A stretch of DNA of 6,997 nt from CAZFPN01 sp044370655 (GTDB lineage: Bacteria; Pseudomonadota; Alphaproteobacteria; Rickettsiales; Deianiraeaceae). Location: contig JBILVD010000059.1 of NCBI GenBank assembly GCA_044370655.1, positions 1 to 6,997 on the forward strand. Reading direction: 5' to 3'. Shown here in pieces: positions 1 to 5,502 of this stretch. How positions within the stretch are numbered: position 1 is the stretch's first letter; each line of letters starts with the position of its first letter. A model generated the notes under the pieces. That model made no database searches and had not been told where the DNA came from. It saw only the letters and a program-made list of their open reading frames with translations. The translations under genes were made by a program, and so were the position numbers.

Positions 1-30
1 TACACCAAAACATATCCTTTAATATAAGGT

Positions 31-56
31 AAGAATAGCCTAACGGTTATTCTTTT
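31..56 (+). terminator. Probable rho-independent terminator of a gene upstream of the window
   Basis: AAGAATAGCC (31-40) and GGTTATTCTT (45-54) pair as a 10-bp stem with one G-T wobble and a TAAC loop, followed by further T residues (the run TCTTTT spans 51-56). This fits an intrinsic terminator reading left to right. All three forward frames close within the first ~36 bases, so a plus-strand gene ending just outside or at the edge of the window would be served by it. The stem is AT-rich, so strength is uncertain. Confidence 0.5.
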
Positions 57-99
57 AAATGTCAAGGTTATGCAGGAGGTCTAATATTTATTCAACAAT

Positions 100-123
100 A
101 CATAAATAATGCTTTATTTATGT
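100..123 (+). promoter_or_regulatory. Perfect hairpin covering the start codon of the IS1-like remnant
   Basis: ACATAAATAA (100-109) and TTATTTATGT (114-123) are exact reverse complements around a TGCT loop. The ATG of the small zinc-ribbon protein (120-122) lies inside the right arm. Fold-back structures that bury a transposase start in read-through transcripts are known from other insertion sequences; that role here is inference. A strong Shine-Dalgarno-like AGGAGGT lies at 74-80, about 39 bases before the ATG, so the hairpin would shorten the effective distance when folded. Confidence 0.45.
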
Positions 124-254
124 CTAAAAAATGTCCTAAATGTAGCTCTGAAGGAATATGGAGTGTAGGCTTTGTCATTATAAATGGAAAGAAAAAGAAA
201 AGATATAAATGTAAATCTTGCGGATATCAATTTACTAAAGTTATTCTTTTGTAG
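120..254 (+). pseudogene. Truncated IS1-family-like transposase, N-terminal zinc ribbon only
   Basis: This is a 44-residue ORF beginning MSKKCPKC and stopping at TAG 252-254. It contains two CxxC knuckles (CPKC near residues 5-8 and CKSC near 31-34) separated by a basic stretch, then GYQFTK. That is the layout of the DNA-binding zinc ribbon opening IS1-type transposases (InsA-like). The helix-turn-helix and the whole DDE catalytic domain are absent, so it cannot transpose. About 20 bases after the stop, the sequence at 261-281 resembles an end of the better-preserved IS1-like element at 4989-5428, sharing the 10-mer TGTTAATGCC with its reverse-complemented left end. The most likely reading is an internally deleted IS copy. 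A small stand-alone zinc-ribbon protein is possible but less likely. Confidence 0.6.
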
Positions 255-260
255 TGATGT

Positions 261-281
261 TAATTAGTAAGTGTTAATGCC
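261..281. repeat. Candidate right terminal inverted repeat of the degraded IS1-like element
   Basis: TAATTAG (261-267), a 4-base gap, then TGTTAATGCC (272-281). The reverse complement of the left end at 4989-5008 reads TAATTAG, one base, then the same TGTTAATGCC. No convincing matching left end was found upstream; a weak candidate starts near GG at 66-67, where TCTAAT recurs. The right boundary of this remnant is therefore supported and the left boundary is open. Confidence 0.45.
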
Positions 282-315
282 TTTAAATGCAATTTTTGAA
301 AGCGATTTTGCAACC

Positions 316-447
316 TATCTTTCCTAGAAATTTCCTTGATTAATTTTGCGTGCAGACGAAGGGGCTGTAGTGTATATACACCGCAAGGTGTATGCATCTA
401 CAGAGCCAAAGTCAAACCAAAATTAGCAGGAAAGAGCAGGAAAGATA
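316..447. repeat. 132-bp nested inverted repeat (structured RNA or palindromic mini-element)
   Basis: Paired blocks from outside in: TATCTTTCCT 316-325 with AGGAAAGATA 438-447; TTTCCT 331-336 with AGGAAA 428-433; TAATTTTG 341-348 with CAAAATTA 418-425; GAC 355-357 with GTC 411-413; CTGTAG 365-370 with CTACAG 398-403; ATACACC 376-382 with GGTGTAT 387-393, closed by a GCAA (GNRA-type) loop at 383-386. All pairings are collinear, so one long interrupted hairpin forms. There is no ORF in it. It could be a palindromic mini-element (MITE or REP-like) or a transcribed structured RNA. It is not a simple terminator, because no T-run follows. The right arm also contains GCAGGAAAGA twice in tandem (426-445). 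Confidence 0.75.
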
Positions 448-499
448 ACCCTATAACCTCATATACGAGATAAATGTAAGCAAAAACTTTTAAAAATCG

Positions 500-527
500 T
501 TGAAATTTAGTTTTCTGTTATTATAAT
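500..527 (+). promoter_or_regulatory. Sigma70-type promoter for the 556 gene
   Basis: TTGAAA (500-505) and a perfect TATAAT (522-527) are separated by 16 bp. Transcription would start near 533-535, about 20 bases before the ATG at 556. The leader is short and shows no clear Shine-Dalgarno sequence. The promoter lies downstream of the long inverted repeat, so the hairpin would not be part of this transcript. Confidence 0.6.
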
Positions 528-555
528 AGTTTGTAATAATACTTCGTTTTAAAAA

Positions 556-1605
556 ATGAATAATTTTTTATCAACCGCTCTTGGTTCTCTAGTTGGGTCT
601 TCTGTTGGAATTTTAGGAACTTACCTTCTATGGTGGTTTGGTGAAAAAAAGAAAGAAAGATTAAGTTTTGAAATATTTTCAAAAACTGCAACTGAAGAAT
701 ATAATTATTTAGAACAGAAATTGAAAACACTTCAACGCCACATATCTGCGATAAGTGATTTAAATATAAAGGAGGTTATCAATCCAGAAATTGATAAATT
801 TGCGAAAGATTTAGATGCTGTTGTGAATTTTGTTACACATTTTAATAAAATTAAAAAAGAAGATAAATGGAAAGAACAATTTCGTGATAATTTGACAAAG
901 TTAAATATGTTACCTTTAGATGGAGCTTATATTTTTGACCAGCTGTTAATTGAACATAAATGCAAAAAGGAGGAATTAGCAAGTAAATTAAGGCTAGATA
1001 TTTTACATAAATATTATGAAAAAATAAAAAATATTAAATTCTACTTACCAGCACAACATCAAGAACTTTTAAATAATGTGAAAAATTTATTAGGAGAGAT
1101 AATTTTGAATGGGAATTTATACTATCTTGCCACAAGAAAAACAAATTTAAATTTTAAGAAAGAGGATTTGGTTTTTCTTTATAAAAAGCATTCTAATATA
1201 CTAACGCAAAATTTACCATCAGTTTTTGAAAATGTTGAAAAGATGAATATTGAAGCTAAAAAATTTAAAGATTTAGTAGAAAAACTCTTAATTAATTTTA
1301 ATGTAAAAACATATCAAGAAGATAGATTGGCATTTTGTCATGATTGCATAAATTTAACTACGAGTATGTTAAATTTTAACACTTCTTTAAAGAATTTAAT
1401 ACATGCTATTTCAGGCCTAAATAACCAAAATGCCAAGGTAATAAAAGAAATTGAATCCTCTATATGGGGGATATTTAACAAAAAGTATTTCTTCTCGTTT
1501 GTTATATTTTTACCAATACAGATTTACACTTTGTCCCTTCTATCAAAAATGCAAGATGCTTATTTTTATTTGCGTGAATTGTGGAAAATATTGCAAAATC
1601 TTTAA
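556..1605 (+). CDS. Membrane-anchored helical protein of unknown function
   Basis: I do not recognise this 349-residue protein. Residues ~7-28 are a Gly/Ser-rich hydrophobic segment ending in LLWWFGEKKKER, so an N-terminal membrane anchor followed by positive charges is likely, which by the positive-inside rule places the bulk of the protein in the cytoplasm. The middle (~35-305) is Lys/Glu/Leu/Asn-rich, mostly helical in character with coiled-coil-like stretches and no nucleotide-binding or catalytic motif I can see. A second hydrophobic run (~311-330) near the C-terminus may be another membrane segment or a reentrant helix. The ATG at 556 is the first in frame after the promoter at 500-527; there is no good ribosome site. 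Its stop (1603-1605) overlaps the uvrB stop (1602-1604) on the opposite strand. The composition is far more AT-rich than uvrB, which suggests an accessory gene. Confidence 0.75.
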   Translation: MNNFLSTALGSLVGSSVGILGTYLLWWFGEKKKERLSFEIFSKTATEEYNYLEQKLKTLQRHISAISDLNIKEVINPEIDKFAKDLDAVVNFVTHFNKIKKEDKWKEQFRDNLTKLNMLPLDGAYIFDQLLIEHKCKKEELASKLRLDILHKYYEKIKNIKFYLPAQHQELLNNVKNLLGEIILNGNLYYLATRKTNLNFKKEDLVFLYKKHSNILTQNLPSVFENVEKMNIEAKKFKDLVEKLLINFNVKTYQEDRLAFCHDCINLTTSMLNFNTSLKNLIHAISGLNNQNAKVIKEIESSIWGIFNKKYFFSFVIFLPIQIYTLSLLSKMQDAYFYLRELWKILQNL

Positions 1606-3599
1606 AGCCTCTCCTTCTGTATCAACAATATCTTATCCCTAAGCTCCTTTGCAAGCTCAAATTCCATCTTTTTTGCCGCCTCCTTCATAGCCTTGCGTAG
1701 TTTAGAAAGCTCGGTATCTATTTGCTTATCCGTCATTTTCTCCAGTTTTTTCACATCCACATCTTCCGTGAGTTTCGCCCGCACATCACTGCCCTTCTGC
1801 ACCTTGATGAAGTCGTCAAATAGCGTCTTAATTTCCTTAATAACCGTCGTGGGTGTAATGCCATTTTGCCTGTTATATTCCTCCTGAACCTGCCTTCTCC
1901 TCACAGTTTCCCCCACAGAAGCCTTAATAGATTTCGTCTCCTTATCCGCATAAAGAACAACCCTTCCTGCATCGTTTCTCGCCGCTCTTCCTATCATCTG
2001 AATAAGCGAGGTTTCATTCCTCAAAAATCCCTCTTTATCTGCATCTAAAATTGCAACAAGCCCACATTCAGGAATATCAATCCCCTCACGAAGCAGGTTT
2101 ATACCCACTATCACATCAATCTCTCCAGAACGCAGGCGATTTAAAATATCCACCCGCTCAAAAGTGTTTATCTCGGAGTGTAAATAGGCAGACTTCAAGC
2201 CCGTTTCCTTCAAAAATTCATCTAGCCTTTCCGCCATTTTCTTAGTTAGCGTAAGTGCCAGAACTCGCTTCCCAATTTCCGCCATTTTCTTGCATTCCGC
2301 CACTAAATCCTCCACTTGCCCTTCAACAGGGCGAATTTCACAGATAGGGTCAAGAAGCCCCGTCGGGCGAATGATTTGCTCCACAACCTCACCTTCCGTC
2401 TTTGCCATCTCATACTTCCCAGGAGTTGCAGAAACAAAAATCGTAGCCCCCCTCAATTCCTCCCATTCCTCCAGCTTCAAAGGGCGGTTATCAAGGGCGG
2501 AAAGCATTCTAAACCCATGCCCCACAAGGCTAGATTTACGGCTTCTATCCCCCTCATACATCGCCCCCACTTGAGGCACTGTTATGTGGCTTTCGTCTAT
2601 AAAAAGCAGGCCGTCCGCAGGTAAGTAGGAAAGCAGAGTTGCAGGAGGGCTTCCAATCGCTCTATCTTCCATATATCTTGAGTAATTTTCTATCCCCTTA
2701 CACATACCTGTGGAAAGTAGCATTTCAATATCATAATTCGTGCGTTGCTCCAGCCTTTTTGCCTCCACAATCATCTTCTTATCGTAAAAAGCCTTAACCT
2801 CACGCTCCAAATCCCGCTTTATCTCCTCCACCGCTTTTTTGATGGTTTCAAACGGAGTTGCAAAGTGCTTGCTAGGGTAAATCACAATGCCAGAAAGTTC
2901 ACGGAGCTTCTGCCCTGTTAGTGGGTCAATTTCCGTAATTCTATCCACGGTTTTGCCAAAAAATTCAATTCTCCAAGCCTTCTCCTCAAGGTGGCAGGGG
3001 TAAATATCCACAACATCACCTTTCACACGAAACTTCCCTCTTTCAAGATGCACCCCCTCTCGCTCGTATTGCATATCAATAAAGCTCGTAAGTAGGTCGT
3101 CCATCAGCACCTTTTCCCCCACTTTTACATGCGCCCTAAGCCCTAGATAGTTCTCCTTTTTTCCAATACCATAAATGCAGGAGACGGAAGAAACAACGAT
3201 GGCGTCCCTCCTTTCAAGCAGGTTCACGGTTGCGGAGTGGCGGAGAAGGTCTAACTGTTCGTTGATTGAGCTATCTTTTTCTATGTAAGTATCGGTTTTT
3301 GCGATGTAGGCCTCTGGTTGGTAGTAGTCGTAATATGATACAAAATATTCTACGGCGTTTTCGGGGAAGAACTCCTTCATTTCCCCATAAACTTGAGCCG
3401 CCAAAGTTTTGTTGTGAACCATAATTAATGCAGGTTTTTGAAGTTCTGCAATCACATTTGCCATGGTAAAAGTCTTTCCGCTTCCTGTCACCCCTAAAAG
3501 AACTTGGTCTCTCTTACCGCTTAAAATGCCTTCTGTGAGCTTTTTTATGGCTTGTGGCTGGCTTCCGTTTGGTTTGTATTTTGAGGCAAGTTTAAACAT
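1602..3599 (-). CDS. uvrB: UvrABC excision nuclease subunit B
   Basis: UvrB receives damaged DNA from UvrA, opens it with its ATP-driven helicase fold, verifies the lesion and recruits UvrC for dual incision in cytoplasmic nucleotide excision repair. The 665-residue product has the usual family length. Visible motifs: Walker A GVTGSGKT (36-43), the lesion-probing beta-hairpin region around YYDYYQPEAY (89-98), Walker B-like DESH (335-338), GINLLREGIDIPE (499-511) and QMIGRAAR (534-541) of the second helicase domain, and a C-terminal UVR segment (~625-660) for contact with UvrC or UvrA. All key motifs are present, so it should be functional. The start MFKLASKYKP is the typical family N-terminus. 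The first ~37 codons and ~60 bp upstream recur as a broken copy at 4797-4966. Its 3' end converges on the 556 gene with no room for a separate terminator. Less AT-rich than its neighbours. Confidence 0.98.
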   Translation of the reverse strand: MFKLASKYKPNGSQPQAIKKLTEGILSGKRDQVLLGVTGSGKTFTMANVIAELQKPALIMVHNKTLAAQVYGEMKEFFPENAVEYFVSYYDYYQPEAYIAKTDTYIEKDSSINEQLDLLRHSATVNLLERRDAIVVSSVSCIYGIGKKENYLGLRAHVKVGEKVLMDDLLTSFIDMQYEREGVHLERGKFRVKGDVVDIYPCHLEEKAWRIEFFGKTVDRITEIDPLTGQKLRELSGIVIYPSKHFATPFETIKKAVEEIKRDLEREVKAFYDKKMIVEAKRLEQRTNYDIEMLLSTGMCKGIENYSRYMEDRAIGSPPATLLSYLPADGLLFIDESHITVPQVGAMYEGDRSRKSSLVGHGFRMLSALDNRPLKLEEWEELRGATIFVSATPGKYEMAKTEGEVVEQIIRPTGLLDPICEIRPVEGQVEDLVAECKKMAEIGKRVLALTLTKKMAERLDEFLKETGLKSAYLHSEINTFERVDILNRLRSGEIDVIVGINLLREGIDIPECGLVAILDADKEGFLRNETSLIQMIGRAARNDAGRVVLYADKETKSIKASVGETVRRRQVQEEYNRQNGITPTTVIKEIKTLFDDFIKVQKGSDVRAKLTEDVDVKKLEKMTDKQIDTELSKLRKAMKEAAKKMEFELAKELRDKILLIQKERL

Positions 3600-3659
3600 A
3601 GCTTTGTGTGTCTTTTTTTAAATAAGGGAAGTGTAAAATAGATTTTTGTAAAAGTAAAG
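3488..3659. repeat. Direct repeat, copy 1 (uvrB 5' end and upstream region)
   Basis: This segment holds the first ~37 codons of the intact uvrB plus about 60 bp upstream. It matches 4797-4966 in the same orientation, with roughly nine in ten bases identical by eye. The shared block starts at TCACCCCTAAAAG, inside the Walker A coding sequence, and ends at GTAAAG. The two copies bracket the 3797-4777 gene. Confidence 0.9.
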
Positions 3660-3728
3660 GGGGAAGTTTTGTGAAATTTGCTTGTAAGTTTCAACCTGTA
3701 AGTATTTTTTTTGTGAAGCTATTGACAA

Positions 3729-3756
3729 TTATCAAAAAATATTTGCTTACTATAAT
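3729..3756 (+). promoter_or_regulatory. Candidate promoter for the 3797 gene
   Basis: A perfect TATAAT lies at 3751-3756. TTATCA (3729-3734) sits 16 bp upstream and is an acceptable -35. A better -35 word, TTGACA (3722-3727), is 23 bp away, which is too far for standard spacing. Transcription would start near 3763, leaving a ~34-base leader. The ribosome site is weak (GGAAAG at 3777-3782, about 14 bases before the ATG). Confidence 0.45.
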
Positions 3757-3796
3757 GTGAATTCAATTGCATATTGGAAAGTAATGTTGAAAAAAT

Positions 3797-4777
3797 ATGA
3801 GTGAAAAATATCAAATATCTCTTTTATACGAAGGGGAAGAGTATAAGAATGGGGAAATGAATATTAAAGACTTTGCCCCTTCATTACTTGCATTTGGTGA
3901 AATCATAGAAGAAGTAAATCAAGCTTTAAACAAAGAAGAGGTAAAAATCAAAACAACTATCAGTCCTGATTTTAAAAACAATTGCTTTAGATGTGAATTA
4001 TTTGTTAATACAACATTTTTGGAAAAAATAAAAAACTCTATTGGTATTGCCGAACCTATTAAAGTTGAAACAATTTTAAGCATTGCGGGTTTTTTACAAG
4101 AAAATGCAATTACTATTGGCGGAACTGCCAGCGGAAGTGTGATTGTTAGCTATATTACTTGGCTTGCAATATCTAAACGGAAAAAAATTAAAAACGAAAC
4201 TAAGCTTACAAATGGCAATGTTGAAATATGCTTAGAAGACACGGAAACAAAAATAGAAACTACTCATCAAATTTCTTTTAATTTATTTTGTTTAATAAAA
4301 TATCTTTATACAAATAAAAAAACTAAAACAAAGCTTAACAACGCCTATAAAGAGCATTTAAAGCCTTCTGGTTATTTAAAATACGAAGCTTTGCAAGATA
4401 ATAAAAAAGGGGAAATTAAAGAAGATGTTAAGGATGTAGTGTTGCATAATATACAGGAACAAGAACAGGAAATTGAAAAAGAAGAGCAAATGTCTTCCAG
4501 TGTAATTGAAGATATTTTAATATCGCTTACACATACTAGTAAAGATGATTGTATGTGGGAATTTGAAGATGGCGAAACGAAGAAAAAATGTAATATGTTA
4601 GATAAAGAATTTTTTGCAAAATATAAAACAAAAGAAATTAAATTGGGTGGAAGAGAAAAGATGCGTTTGCAAATTAGAATAGATAATTTTAACACAGGTA
4701 AAGGGAGTATAAGAAAGGAATACTCTATTTTAAAAGTATTGGAAATTATTGAAGAAAAAGACTTATTTAATCAATAA
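3797..4777 (+). CDS. Uncharacterised protein with central membrane-like segment, accessory cargo gene
   Basis: This 326-residue protein has no function I can assign. Its layout resembles a scattered family of unknown proteins that I recall only by pattern. The N-terminal domain (~1-90) carries the phrase APSLLAFGEIIEEVNQALN (27-45), followed by a beta strand with charged residues. A Gly/Ser/Ala-rich hydrophobic stretch (~93-125), containing GGTASGSVIVSYITWLA, ends in the basic KRKKIK and could be one membrane helix or hairpin. Residues ~200-232 are highly charged (EQEQEIEKEEQ). The C-terminal domain (~235-326) looks beta-rich, with MWEFEDGE, DKEFFAKY and a final EYSILKVLEI. No enzyme motif is evident. 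The ATG at 3797 follows a TATAAT at 3751. The gene sits alone between two direct copies of the uvrB 5' end, which implies acquisition as a unit. It points the same way as the cyclo-ligase gene. Confidence 0.8.
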   Translation: MSEKYQISLLYEGEEYKNGEMNIKDFAPSLLAFGEIIEEVNQALNKEEVKIKTTISPDFKNNCFRCELFVNTTFLEKIKNSIGIAEPIKVETILSIAGFLQENAITIGGTASGSVIVSYITWLAISKRKKIKNETKLTNGNVEICLEDTETKIETTHQISFNLFCLIKYLYTNKKTKTKLNNAYKEHLKPSGYLKYEALQDNKKGEIKEDVKDVVLHNIQEQEQEIEKEEQMSSSVIEDILISLTHTSKDDCMWEFEDGETKKKCNMLDKEFFAKYKTKEIKLGGREKMRLQIRIDNFNTGKGSIRKEYSILKVLEIIEEKDLFNQ

Positions 4778-4796
4778 CCTTTTTATTTTTTACAAT

Positions 4797-4907
4797 TCAC
4801 CCCTAAAAGAACTTGGTCTCTCTTACCGCTTAAAATGCCTTCTGTGAGCTTCTTTATGGCTTGTGGCTGGCCTTTGTTTGGTTTGTATTTGCAAGGCATT
4901 TAAACAT
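4797..4907 (-). pseudogene. Remnant of the uvrB 5' end (frameshifted)
   Basis: Read on the minus strand, ATG at 4907-4905 opens MFK as in the true uvrB. Then 11 bases stand where the real gene has 12, shifting the frame and giving a TAA about 18 codons in. After the shift, the coding sequence for QPQAIKKLTEGILSGKRDQV is still readable in another frame, up to LLGVT just inside Walker A, where similarity stops abruptly. It encodes nothing useful. It is either the original uvrB start displaced by an insertion that supplied a new one, or a duplicate copy. Confidence 0.88.
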
Positions 4908-4966
4908 AGCTTTTTGTGTCTTTTTTAAATAAGGGGAGTGTAAAATAGATTTTTGCAAAAGTAAAG
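4797..4966. repeat. Direct repeat, copy 2 (displaced uvrB 5' end)
   Basis: This is the second copy of 3488-3659. The first ~60 bases match almost exactly. Differences cluster near codons 4-14 of the uvrB copy and in the upstream T-run. It begins 20 bases after the stop of the 3797 gene and ends ~22 bases before the left end of the IS1-like element. One repeat period is 1309 bp. Confidence 0.9.
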
Positions 4967-4988
4967 AAAAGTTAATTTGTTTTTTTAA

Positions 4989-5008
4989 GGCATTAACATC
5001 TAATTATA
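4989..5008. repeat. Left terminal inverted repeat of the IS1-like element
   Basis: GGCATTAACATCTAATTATA pairs with the reverse complement of 5409-5428, with two mismatches. The preceding AA also matches across both ends. Its first ten bases recur inverted at 272-281. Confidence 0.82.
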
Positions 5009-5047
5009 CTCCATCATACCTCTAACTAAAATTAGTTTTTGTTTCAT

Positions 5048-5266
5048 ATGAAAGAATGTAAATTTTGTGGCTCAACTCTTCTTATTAAAAGTGGTATTAT
5101 TTGGAATAAGAAGAGATACAAATGCAAGGAATGTAATAAATACTTTCGTGCAGGAGAAGATAATAGGGTAAAGTATAGCAAAAAAGAACAAGAGATGGCT
5201 TTTATCCTTTATACCGAAGGTAATGGATTTAGAAGAATAGCTAGCATATTAAGTAAGTTGTATTAG
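5048..5266 (+). pseudogene. IS1-like transposase, N-terminal fragment (zinc ribbon and helix-turn-helix)
   Basis: This 72-residue piece starts at ATG 5048 (MKECKFCGST), chosen over a TTG nine bases upstream because the family begins close to the first Cys pair. Two CxxC knuckles (CKFC at 4-7 and CKEC near 26-29) form the zinc ribbon. Residues ~44-70 (YSKKEQEMAFILYTEGNGFRR and the following IASIL) match the helix-turn-helix that follows the ribbon in IS1 InsA-type proteins. The frame then ends at TAG 5264-5266 by running over a deletion junction. The two catalytic Asp residues and the rest of the core are absent. It could persist as a small DNA-binding protein that competes for the element ends, as InsA does in IS1, but that is speculation. 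Confidence 0.75.
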
Positions 5267-5417
5267 TAAGTCAGAAACATGCCTTGTGGAAAGTTGGAAC
5301 TCTAAATTACGATATTATATTCCAGCCTTAGTTCGTAAAACTAAATGCTACTTCAAGTCTTTAAGGGTAGTTAAGATGGCTATGGATTTTTTTATGTATG
5401 TTTATGGCTATAATTAG
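5253..5417 (+). pseudogene. IS1-like transposase, C-terminal fragment
   Basis: In the +1 frame relative to the N-terminal piece, the segment after the deletion reads SETCLVESWNSKLRYYIPAL and then VRKTKCYFKSLRVVKMAMDF before ending YGYN-stop inside the right inverted repeat. The phrase around LVESWN, followed by LVRKTKCYFKS, resembles the end of IS1-type transposases, where a Glu precedes N/R-rich residues and then RKTxCFSKS; that Glu may be the last of the DDE triad. There is no start codon and about half the protein is missing. The frame offset shows that the deletion was not a multiple of three, or that the parent element used a frameshift between two ORFs. Confidence 0.72.
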
Positions 5418-5428
5418 ATGTCAATCCC
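5409..5428. repeat. Right terminal inverted repeat of the IS1-like element
   Basis: This is the inverted partner of 4989-5008 (18 of 20 matches). The last two sense codons and the stop of the transposase remnant lie within it, as is common in compact IS elements. Confidence 0.82.
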
Positions 5429-5449
5429 TTATTTTTAACACAAATTTAG

Positions 5450-5478
5450 TTGTTTTTTAATAAAAAGTTTAGTATTCT
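5450..5478 (+). promoter_or_regulatory. Weak candidate promoter of the cyclo-ligase/exporter operon
   Basis: TTGTTT (5450-5455) and TATTCT (5473-5478) stand 17 bp apart, with the ATG at 5503. The match to consensus is partial. AGGAAAG (5484-5490) is a possible ribosome site, 12 bases from the start. The IS1-like element ends only ~20 bp upstream, so it may have displaced the original promoter region. Confidence 0.3.
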
Positions 5479-5502
5479 AATTTAGGAAAGTATTTTATAT
5501 TT

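Larger units (their letters stand above)
4989..5428 (+). mobile_element. IS1-family-like insertion sequence, internally deleted (440 bp)
   Basis: The ends are 20-bp inverted repeats at 4989-5008 and 5409-5428, matching at 18 of 20 positions with GG at both tips. Between them lie an N-terminal and a C-terminal piece of one transposase; the catalytic middle is gone. Full IS1-type elements are usually 700-800 bp, so a few hundred bases are missing. A short palindrome AACTAA..TTAGTT with trailing T residues lies just upstream of the start codon (5027-5040). Flanks GTTTTTTTAA (4979-4988) and TTATTTTTAA (5429-5438) agree at 8 of 10 positions and may be a worn target duplication, but they are low-complexity. 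It might still be mobilised in trans by an intact relative elsewhere. Confidence 0.8.

Noticed and set aside
316..447. Retron msr-msd or CRISPR-like RNA
   Set aside because: The long hairpin recalls a structured ncRNA, but there is no reverse transcriptase or cas gene nearby and no regularly spaced repeats, so neither assignment is supported.
1451..1642. 63-codon plus-strand ORF over the end of the 556 gene
   Set aside because: It overlaps the 556 gene in another frame and runs into antisense uvrB; its translation has no domain features.
2290..2624. Open frames on the plus strand inside uvrB (also near 1693-1887, 1866-2048 and 2051-2245)
   Set aside because: They are antisense to a fully convincing uvrB, with Ser/Pro-rich shadow translations and no family motifs.
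3722..3756. TTGACA with TATAAT as a consensus promoter
   Set aside because: The spacing is 23 bp, too long for a normal sigma70 promoter; the TTATCA alternative at 16 bp is preferred.
4372..4695. 107-codon minus-strand ORF within the 3797 gene
   Set aside because: Ser/Leu/Ile-rich antisense shadow of Lys/Glu-rich coding sequence, with no ribosome site or motif.
4979..5438. Target-site duplication flanking the IS1-like element
   Set aside because: The candidate flanks match 8 of 10 but are T-runs ending in AA, which occur by chance here, so they are not listed as a separate feature.
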